NCBI RefSeq assembly: GCF_900119075.1
Contig: NZ_FPIP01000002.1
Coordinates: 248,001 to 312,000, forward strand
Source: Ruminococcus flavefaciens
Lineage (GTDB): Bacteria > Bacillota > Clostridia > Oscillospirales > Ruminococcaceae
DNA length: 64,000 bases
Direction: 5' to 3'
Below, in pieces: positions 42,126 to 48,137 of the stretch. The stretch's first letter is position 1. Every line of letters begins with the position of its first letter. The position numbers and the translations under genes were made by a program. Below the pieces are notes generated by a model. The model ran no database searches. It had not been told where the DNA came from and worked only from the letters and a program-made list of their open reading frames with translations.

Positions 42126-43595
42126 TTATGCAGCCGTTATAGGTGCATATCTCTTTGAAGCCAGGATCTTGTCCATTACAGCCTCAGGGGAGATATTTCC
42201 GCCTATGACCATATCGAATACAGCAGGGGAGTAGCCCGATACCAGCGCAGCTCCAGTTTCGGAGCGTGTAACAGGCATTGCGTCACATCTGCTGTTGACG
42301 TTCCAGAAGACGATATCGGGCAGCTCATAGCCGTTGGCCCTGAACAGCTTTCTCATCTCACGGAACATGGACTCGTCGTTGCCGCCGACGATGCAGTAAT
42401 CAAACTGCATATCGGAGATTATGTATACCTTGGAAGGCATTTCCTCCTTTGATACTCTGTGCTTCTTTGCGGTCCTGAGTATCAGCAGGAATACTGCCTC
42501 AAGGTTGGTGTTTGCTACTTCGTTAAAGGTATCGCAGTAGCGTACCTTCTCCACGATATCATTGCCCTTTATCTCCACTATTCGGGGTGACTCGGAGAAA
42601 GTGATAAAGTGGTTGGCAAATGCACCTGTGTTGTGCTCCGCGAAGTATATGCCCAGTGACAGTGCCGCATCTATAGGACGTATACCGCAGCCGCAGGCCA
42701 TTGAACCTGAACCGTCTATGACAGCTATTGCGTTTTCACGCCTTGAAGCTGTCAGGTCGGGCAGGGACTTCCATGCAGCGTCCAGGGACATTCTCTCGGT
42801 TTCCGAGATATTGTCCGTCAGAGCCGCTCTGACTATGTCGTAGGGGAACAGTCTGTCGGCATTGAGCTTTGCTTCGCCGCTGTGTACGCTGTTCAGGTAA
42901 TCAACATAGCGCTCGTTATCATTTCTGATAAAAGCACGGCGATACTTGAACATAGCGCAGGAAGGCTGTACCTCGTAATTGAATGTGTAGTCACGCTCGC
43001 GCAGACGGTTTTCCAGGATATCGGTGTACGCTCTCAGAGAGGACAGAGTTCTGCGGTAAGCAGGCTCGCTCATGCCAAGCAGAGCTGCCATACGTCTGCC
43101 CTTGTTACGTGTATCCTTAGAGGAGGCGTTTACAGAGGGCAGCCACTTAGCCAGCAGAGAAGCCTGACCGTTTCTCTCCATAGCTGCGATATCCTTGTCC
43201 AGCTGTGCCTTTATCTCCTTTGCAGCTGCCTTCTCCAGAGGAGTGCCCAGTAGCACGCAAAGGTCGTCATAGCGACCGTACTCAGCGAACAGAGGGATAT
43301 TCTTCTCAACAGCCTTAGGAGCTGTCTTTACAAGTGCGGATACTGCACAGCGGAAGAAACGTCTCTCACCCAGACCGCCCCTTGCATCACGGACGAAGAA
43401 GACTATCTTCATAGTCTTGTCGGGGTTCTCAGCATAAGCACGTGTTACCACGTCAGCTATCTCCTCGGCTGTGGAATTTCTCATAGCTCCTGCCTTGAAG
43501 AACATATCAAGGCAGAATGAATTTGTTGAACGGTAGGCAGTGCCGCCGTTCTCGGTATAAGTATAATTGCTTTCGTTCTTTAAATAGTTAAGCAT
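42126..43595 (-). CDS. DUF2828-type protein with vWA domain, Ro60-like
   Basis: A 489-aa protein. Residues about 1-270 are a helical-repeat region beginning MLNYLKNESNYTYTENGGTAYRSTNSFCLDMFFKAGAMR, with VFFVRDARGGLGERRFFR, PLFAEYGRYDDLCVLLGT and KWLPSVNASSK, the layout of the TROVE ring of Ro60. Residues about 290-480 are a von Willebrand A domain with a complete MIDAS start (AVIDGSGSM). Ro proteins bind Y RNAs and misfolded RNA. GAAAGGAG precedes the ATG. The gene lies directly behind structured non-coding DNA and in line with the second rtcB, on the same strand. DUF2828 membership is from memory of the family; the vWA motif is seen. Confidence 0.85.
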   Translation of the reverse strand: MLNYLKNESNYTYTENGGTAYRSTNSFCLDMFFKAGAMRNSTAEEIADVVTRAYAENPDKTMKIVFFVRDARGGLGERRFFRCAVSALVKTAPKAVEKNIPLFAEYGRYDDLCVLLGTPLEKAAAKEIKAQLDKDIAAMERNGQASLLAKWLPSVNASSKDTRNKGRRMAALLGMSEPAYRRTLSSLRAYTDILENRLRERDYTFNYEVQPSCAMFKYRRAFIRNDNERYVDYLNSVHSGEAKLNADRLFPYDIVRAALTDNISETERMSLDAAWKSLPDLTASRRENAIAVIDGSGSMACGCGIRPIDAALSLGIYFAEHNTGAFANHFITFSESPRIVEIKGNDIVEKVRYCDTFNEVANTNLEAVFLLILRTAKKHRVSKEEMPSKVYIISDMQFDYCIVGGNDESMFREMRKLFRANGYELPDIVFWNVNSRCDAMPVTRSETGAALVSGYSPAVFDMVIGGNISPEAVMDKILASKRYAPITAA

Positions 43596-43610
43596 AGTAA
43601 TTCTCCTTTC

Positions 43611-43689
43611 AAGTCAGCATTTACCATACGTTTCCGCAGGGCAGGATTCGAACCTGCGTAAGACCACTTTTTTATGCTGTTGCTGACTT
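43611..43689 (-). ncRNA. Y-RNA-like stem-loop unit 5 with tRNA T-arm
   Basis: On the minus strand AAGTCAGCA (43689-43681) pairs exactly with TGCTGACTT (43619-43611). ACAGCAT follows the first seven stem bases after two bases, as in the other units. Inside lies a tRNA T-arm, GCAGG-TTCGAAT-CCTGC (43657-43641). The unit ends about 15 bases before the DUF2828 start codon. Confidence 0.65.
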
Positions 43690-43740
43690 AGTCGCGGCTC
43701 ATTTTTTCACAGTGCTTACCCTGTAGGGCAGCTTCCTGCG
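43634..43740 (-). ncRNA. Possible tRNA-like fold spanning units 4 and 5
   Basis: CGCAGG (43740-43735) can pair with CCTGCG (43640-43635) as an acceptor-like stem; a D-arm-like GCT...AGC with GGGTA in the loop lies at 43732-43714; the T-arm is at 43657-43641. No anticodon arm of normal size exists (about 55 nt separate D- and T-like arms), so it is not a decoding tRNA. It competes with the unit-4 and unit-5 folds and may be an alternative state. Confidence 0.35.
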
Positions 43741-43767
43741 TCCCTGATAATAATGCTGTCAGAGCCG
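43695..43767 (-). ncRNA. Y-RNA-like stem-loop unit 4
   Basis: On the minus strand CGGCTC (43767-43762) pairs exactly with GAGCCG (43700-43695); two bases later comes ACAGCAT. The inner part forms a GCAG/CTGC hairpin. The pattern matches the other units, though the stem does not start with AAG. Confidence 0.55.
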
Positions 43768-43868
43768 AAAATAATTGTGCTGTAAGCGATGTAAAATCAT
43801 CGTTTCTGATAAGAGTGAGCGCGTGAAACAAGCGCCCACGGTGAAGCGGTCGAGCTGGCTCAGCTCGC
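43768..43868 (-). ncRNA. Structured spacer between units 3 and 4
   Basis: It contains three hairpins: CGAGCTG/CAGCTCG (43851-43867), GTGAGCGC/GCGCCCAC (43815-43839) and CGATG/CATCG near 43787-43802, plus a further ACAGCA without a clear closing stem. It is probably part of the same transcript. Confidence 0.4.
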
Positions 43869-43922
43869 AAGACGCCTTATTCATTATTCAGATGAAATAT
43901 TGACTTCTGCTGTGTGCGTCTT
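43869..43922 (-). ncRNA. Y-RNA-like stem-loop unit 3
   Basis: Minus strand: AAGACGC (43922-43916) pairs with GCGTCTT (43875-43869). After two bases comes ACAGCAG (43913-43907), then an upper stem ATGAA/TTCAT region (43896-43892 with 43884-43880). Confidence 0.7.
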
Positions 43923-43941
43923 ATTGATCTTTTGATAATAC

Positions 43942-43992
43942 AAGGCACGTTTATCGTTCATGATGATAAAAAACGACTGCTGTTAGTGCCTT
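43942..43992 (-). ncRNA. Y-RNA-like stem-loop unit 2
   Basis: Minus strand: AAGGCAC (43992-43986) pairs with GTGCCTT (43948-43942). After two bases comes ACAGCAG (43983-43977), then an upper stem TTTATC/GATAAA (43970-43965 with 43955-43950). Confidence 0.7.
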
Positions 43993-44013
43993 AGGCTTAT
44001 GGATTTGAATGAC

Positions 44014-44065
44014 AAGACACCGTATGAATAACCTTTTTCATAGATACATCTGCTGTAGGTGTCTT
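44014..44065 (-). ncRNA. Y-RNA-like stem-loop unit 1
   Basis: Minus strand: AAGACAC (44065-44059, extendable by one pair) pairs with GTGTCTT (44020-44014). After two bases comes ACAGCAG (44056-44050), then an upper stem TATGAA/TTCATA (44042-44037 with 44028-44023). Confidence 0.7.
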
Positions 44066-44135
44066 AAACTCGTCGCTTTGGGAGTTGAACCCGTTCTGTA
44101 ATGAACTGCCTTAATTGCTGGAAGCGGCGAAAAAA

Positions 44136-45371
44136 TCAGCCCTTTACTACTCCGACTGTGAATAATCTCTTTACAGGCTCTGTAAGATCCTGCTGATTAG
44201 CCATTACGTCATTGATATCCTTGTAGGCGAAACGTGCTTCTTCAGCAACGTCGCTTTTCTTATTCTTGGCAAGAACAACGTTCTTCTCCTTGAGGTCTAC
44301 CATTACTGACTCTACGGAGAAAGTGTCCTTTGCTGCTGTTCTGGAGTAAGCTCTGCCTGCACCGTGAGACGAGGACATAAAGCTGTCTGGATTTCCCTTG
44401 CCGCGTACTATGTAGCTGTATGAGCCCATAGCACCGGGGATAATGCCCATATCACCCTCGCGTGCACGGATAGCACCCTTACGGTGTACCCATACATTCT
44501 TGCCAAAGTGATTTTCAAGTGCTGCGTAGTTGTGGTGACAGTTTATCTCACCTGAGAAAACAGGAACAATGCCTGTGTGCTTCTCGATGTGCTTGGTGAA
44601 AATCTCCTTGACATTCTTAAGCATTAAAGCACGATTCTCAAATGCATAGTCCATACATAACTGCATCCATGTAAGGTAACGCTGACCTTCATCTGTATCA
44701 ACAGGCAGGAATGGTAAATTCCATTCGTTTGGTACCTGTGAAAACCATCTGTCGTTCAGCTCATGTGCTATCTTATTGAAGTATGTGCCGACAACATTTC
44801 CAAAATGACGGCTTCCTGAATGGAGCATGATACCGCACATTCCGTCGTCATCCTGCTGTATCTCGATAAAATGATTGCCACCTCCGAGAGTTCCTGCCTG
44901 GTAGTATCCAGCCTTTATATTAGGAATAAGCTCTGGATCGTTTTCATAACGGTCAAGCTCAGCAGAAGCTCTGTCAAGCACCTCGGAATTCTGAGGGCTT
45001 GTGTGAGTTCTTGTACCTGTAGGGATATTTCTAAGAATATCACCGCAGATTGTCTGCACAAGGTTACCGCTGCCTGTAATTGTCTCACGGAGAAGCGATA
45101 CAGGGATATCGGTCTGAACATATGCCATACCGCAGCCTATATCGACTCCTACCGCGTTGGGGATAACAACGTCCTCACAGGCGATGACTCCGCCTATTGG
45201 CATACCCTTGCCTGCGTGGGTGTCGGGCATAAGTGCTATCCACTTGTTTGCGAATGGAAGCTTCGCAAGGTGCTCCGCCTGTTCGATACATTTTGTGCCG
45301 ACAGCTTCCATATCTGTCTGCCATATCTTTATCGGGAGCATATTTTCGTTCTTGTTGTAATGTACGAACAT
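44136..45371 (-). CDS. rtcB: RtcB RNA ligase, paralogue 2
   Basis: A 411-aa RtcB protein. Signature motifs are intact: MPDTHAGKGMPIGGVI, AVGVDIGCGMAYVQ, GTLGGGNHFIEIQ, LHSGSRHFGNVVG, GEINCHHNYAA and the guanylylated-His segment MSSSHGAGRAYSRTAAKDTF. The start is placed at 45371 (MFVHYNKNENMLPIKIWQTD, the usual RtcB N terminus); the minus-strand -10 TATACT lies inside the longer reading frame. The gene is followed, on the same strand, by the RNA array and the Ro-like gene, and diverges from two WYL regulators. RtcB next to Ro-like and tRNA-like RNA genes is a known theme of bacterial RNA repair operons. Confidence 0.92.
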   Translation of the reverse strand: MFVHYNKNENMLPIKIWQTDMEAVGTKCIEQAEHLAKLPFANKWIALMPDTHAGKGMPIGGVIACEDVVIPNAVGVDIGCGMAYVQTDIPVSLLRETITGSGNLVQTICGDILRNIPTGTRTHTSPQNSEVLDRASAELDRYENDPELIPNIKAGYYQAGTLGGGNHFIEIQQDDDGMCGIMLHSGSRHFGNVVGTYFNKIAHELNDRWFSQVPNEWNLPFLPVDTDEGQRYLTWMQLCMDYAFENRALMLKNVKEIFTKHIEKHTGIVPVFSGEINCHHNYAALENHFGKNVWVHRKGAIRAREGDMGIIPGAMGSYSYIVRGKGNPDSFMSSSHGAGRAYSRTAAKDTFSVESVMVDLKEKNVVLAKNKKSDVAEEARFAYKDINDVMANQQDLTEPVKRLFTVGVVKG

Positions 45372-45458
45372 TTTCTTCACTTCTCTTTCCTTTAGCTTGA
45401 CTTTAGTATACCACATGAATTGGAAATAATCATATAAAAAAATCTGCGCACACTCATT

Positions 45459-45476
45459 TGTCACTTGAAAATGACA
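45459..45476. promoter_or_regulatory. Candidate WYL operator between rtcB-2 and regulators
   Basis: TGTCA (45459-45463) and TGACA (45472-45476) form a dyad spaced by eight bases, in the 149-bp divergent control region. A regulator bound here could act on both directions. Confidence 0.45.
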
Positions 45477-45520
45477 TATTTTTCTGTTAATATATAAATA
45501 AAGAAAGGGGAGTGGCTTCA

Positions 45521-46783
45521 GTGGCAGGATTCTCGGAGCTCATAAAGAATTTCGACAAAACAAGAGAATATGTTCGGGACTTCTTCATTTACGGCTGTAA
45601 GGTAAGAAGCGATTTCGGCAAGAAGAGTGTCCGCACCTATGACGATGAAAAGCGCCGCGTGGAGAGCTGGATGCAGAACTATATGCGCTATGACGATTCT
45701 GTTCACGGCAGAAGTGTTTCCATATCCGTAGACAGCGGTCATATTTCAGAAAACCCGCTGTATAACGCATATTACTCAAAGAGCTTTACAGATAACGATA
45801 TAAAGCTGCATTTTCTCCTTACAGATATTCTGTGTGACGGAAAAAGCCGTACCCTCAGGGAACTTACTGATACTCTCAACAGTGATTATGAGCAGCTTTT
45901 TGACGACCAGACGGTGCGAAATAAGCTCAAAGAATATACCGAAGAAGGGATAATATCAGCTGAAAAGCAGGGCAAGATCATGTATTATTCGCTCTCTGCC
46001 GACCGAGCAGATGAATACATAGAGAAATACAAGGGACTTGCAGATGCAGTGAAGTTCTTCTCGGAAGCTCCCGATTTCGGCGTTATCGGCAACAGCATTA
46101 TGAGAGCGGTAGACATAAAGAATGACCTGTTCCATATAAAGCACAATTACATGATACACGCCCTTGAAGATATACTTGTTCCCAATATACTGGCGGCTAT
46201 TGATGATAAATGCAGTATAACCGTCAAGAAGTTTGCGGTCAGAGCAGATGACGAGCCTGCGGAAGAAATAATAATACCAATGCAGATACTTGTCTCCGTT
46301 CAGACAGGCAGGCGGTATATCGCTGCCTACGTACCTAAAACGCGCAGGTTCTCCACATACAGGCTTGACAGGATAAAGCAGATAAAGAAAAATATGGTCT
46401 GCACTGACTACGACAGGCTCAGGGAGCGCTATGATGTGAATATACGGCGCTGTTTTGGAGTTTCCTTCGGTGATCGCCGTGAGTTAGGCAGTGCAGGTGC
46501 AATTAAGATAACCTTTACTGTTGACGAGAAAAGGGAGCCTTTTATAATCGAGCGTCTTGAGCGTGAGAAGCGCTGTGCAGTGCTGGAAAAAACGGGAGAC
46601 GGTCTGTATACTCTTACCGCAGATGTGTTCGATCCCAACGAGATAATGCACTGGGCAAAGACATTCATCGGACGAATATTGTCCATAGAGGGCGGAACAG
46701 AGAAGATACGCAGACGTTTCTACATCGATATTTCTCGAATGTACAGAATGTACAGAGGTGGCGAAGATGAACATATTCAGTGA
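45521..46783 (+). CDS. WYL-domain regulator 1 of the RNA-repair locus
   Basis: A 420-aa protein. The N-terminal part is helical with YGCKVRSDFGKKSVRTYDDEKRRVESW; a winged helix follows near residues 90-150 (LTDILCDGKSRTLRELTDTL...DQTVRNKLKEYTEEGIISAEKQGKIMYYSL); then a WYL domain (ITVKKFAVR, IIIPMQILVSVQTGRRYIAAYVPKTRRFSTYRLDRIKQI) and a C-terminal WCX-like region. The start is GTG at 45521, with AAAGGGGAG eight bases upstream; GTG at 45512 overlaps the RBS. It shares a control region with rtcB-2 and overlaps the next WYL gene, so the pair probably senses RNA damage and controls the repair genes. Confidence 0.85.
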   Translation: MAGFSELIKNFDKTREYVRDFFIYGCKVRSDFGKKSVRTYDDEKRRVESWMQNYMRYDDSVHGRSVSISVDSGHISENPLYNAYYSKSFTDNDIKLHFLLTDILCDGKSRTLRELTDTLNSDYEQLFDDQTVRNKLKEYTEEGIISAEKQGKIMYYSLSADRADEYIEKYKGLADAVKFFSEAPDFGVIGNSIMRAVDIKNDLFHIKHNYMIHALEDILVPNILAAIDDKCSITVKKFAVRADDEPAEEIIIPMQILVSVQTGRRYIAAYVPKTRRFSTYRLDRIKQIKKNMVCTDYDRLRERYDVNIRRCFGVSFGDRRELGSAGAIKITFTVDEKREPFIIERLEREKRCAVLEKTGDGLYTLTADVFDPNEIMHWAKTFIGRILSIEGGTEKIRRRFYIDISRMYRMYRGGEDEHIQ

Positions 46784-47750
46784 GATATACGGCACATATT
46801 TCCGTATAGCGGCAAAGCTTATGGAAAATGAAGCCACCGATGAAAAAACTGTCCGTGATACAGTTATGCGTGACGGTTTCCGTGATTCAGTGCTGTTCCT
46901 GCCCCAGAAGCTTATACCAGGCGGTGAGGACTGGGGACTATTCAGACGTGAAAAGGATAATACTCTTAGACGTATAACAAAAAAAGCACCTGCGAAGGTG
47001 CTGACAAAGCTTCAGAAAATGTGGCTGAAAGCAAAGCTGTCTGATCCGAGGATAAGGCTGTTTATGGACGATGAGACAATAGAGCAGCTGCAACGATTGC
47101 TTGTTGATGTAAAGCCGTTGTACCGCCATGAGCATTTCAGGCTTACAGACAGATTTGCCGACCATGACGACTATTCCGACGAAAAGTATATATCGAACTT
47201 TCGTACAGCGCTTGACGCGGTAAAGAATCGAAGGATAGTTGATATTCATTTTCAGACAGGACGCGGCAAGCGTGCAAGCGGCAGATTTGTTCTGCTAAAA
47301 ATTGAGTTCTCTCCCAAGAACGGAAAGTTTCGCGCATACTGCTATCTGCTGAGGAATGATAAGATACGCAGCAGCGGTCTTATAAATATAGGACGTATTG
47401 AAAGTATAACTGATACGGGCAGAGTGTTCCGTACTCCTGTTTCAATGGAAGACTATTTCAGCAGTCGTAAATGCAAAGAGCCTGCTGTTATAAGAGTGAC
47501 AAACGAGCGGAACGGTGTTGAGCGATTTATGCTGGAATTTGCTTCCTTTGAGAAGCATACAGTGCGCGATCTTGAAAAGAATGAGTATACTGTGGAGCTG
47601 TGGTATGACGAGCAGGACGAAACAGAGGTGCTCATAATGCTGCTCAGCTTCGGACCTGTTATTGAGATACTAGGTCCGGAGAAGCTGCGCTCACAGGCGC
47701 GGGAGCGACTTGAAAGGCAGTATGAGCTTCTTTACGGTAAAATAGTATGA
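46767..47750 (+). CDS. WYL-domain regulator 2
   Basis: A 327-aa WYL-family protein. The N-terminal 130 residues are helical (MNIFSEIYGTYFRIAAKLME...) without a clear winged helix; the WYL-like domain spans about residues 145-225 (RRIVDIHFQTGRGKRASGRFVLLKIEFSPKNGKFRAYCYLLRNDKIRSSGLINIGRI), with a C-terminal domain after it. It overlaps regulator 1 by 17 bases; ATG 46767 is preferred over GTG 46758 for RBS spacing (AGAGGTGG). It may act with regulator 1 as a heteromer, as PafB/PafC do. Confidence 0.78.
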   Translation: MNIFSEIYGTYFRIAAKLMENEATDEKTVRDTVMRDGFRDSVLFLPQKLIPGGEDWGLFRREKDNTLRRITKKAPAKVLTKLQKMWLKAKLSDPRIRLFMDDETIEQLQRLLVDVKPLYRHEHFRLTDRFADHDDYSDEKYISNFRTALDAVKNRRIVDIHFQTGRGKRASGRFVLLKIEFSPKNGKFRAYCYLLRNDKIRSSGLINIGRIESITDTGRVFRTPVSMEDYFSSRKCKEPAVIRVTNERNGVERFMLEFASFEKHTVRDLEKNEYTVELWYDEQDETEVLIMLLSFGPVIEILGPEKLRSQARERLERQYELLYGKIV

Positions 47751-47762
47751 GGAACTGATATA

Positions 47763-48035
47763 ATGCCTGATAAACTCTTTACTGTTGTAGCAGGTGTTAA
47801 TGGAGTAGGGAAGAGTACCTATATTTCTAAATTATGCGAAAAGCCAAATGATTTAGGACACATAGTTGATCCTGATCAACTTGCTGTAAGGCATGGAAAT
47901 ATTATTGCAGGCGGCAGAGCCGCCCTGAAGGAGATTTACAATTGTATTGTTAAAAAATCAATTTTTGCAAGAGGGACTACGTTAGCAGGAAAGCATGTCG
48001 TAGGTACAATTAAAAAGAATAGAAATAATACTTGA
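47763..48035 (+). pseudogene. Zeta-toxin-like kinase, 3'-truncated
   Basis: The 90 codons match the start of zeta-toxin-like P-loop kinases: FTVVAGVNGVGKSTYISKL (Walker A), then HIVDPDQLAVRHGNIIAGGRAALKEI and FARGTTLAGKHVVGTIKK. Family members run to about 190 aa; here the frame ends in KNRNNT and a stop, and the following bases are the type I RM promoter. The usual Glu of ARETT is Gly here (ARGTT), a further sign of decay. No epsilon-type antitoxin is adjacent. An orphan coding remnant at 55548-55652, on the other side of the RM operon, may be the former 3' neighbour. Confidence 0.7.
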
Positions 48036-48060
48036 AAAAAATAATTAATTATGATATGAT
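48032..48060 (+). promoter_or_regulatory. Promoter of the type I RM operon
   Basis: TTGAAA (48032-48037), 17 bp, TATGAT (48055-48060). It overlaps the last codon of the truncated zeta-like gene. Confidence 0.55.
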
Positions 48061-48137
48061 ATTATATATGCATATTTTTTAGATAAGTTTGAAAAAAGTT
48101 GAAAAGTATTGAAAATTGAAATCTGGAGCTGGCTTAT

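Noticed and set aside
43634..43740. A functional decoding tRNA gene
   Set aside because: The T-arm is good, but there is no normal anticodon arm, no clean seven-base acceptor and no encoded CCA. It is treated as a tRNA-like RNA module instead.
43688..43870. Minus-strand 60-codon frame inside the RNA array
   Set aside because: No RBS or family, and the stretch is explained by RNA hairpins.
43611..44065. CRISPR array
   Set aside because: Units share structure and a six-base word, not identical repeats; spacing and sequence vary and there are no cas genes.
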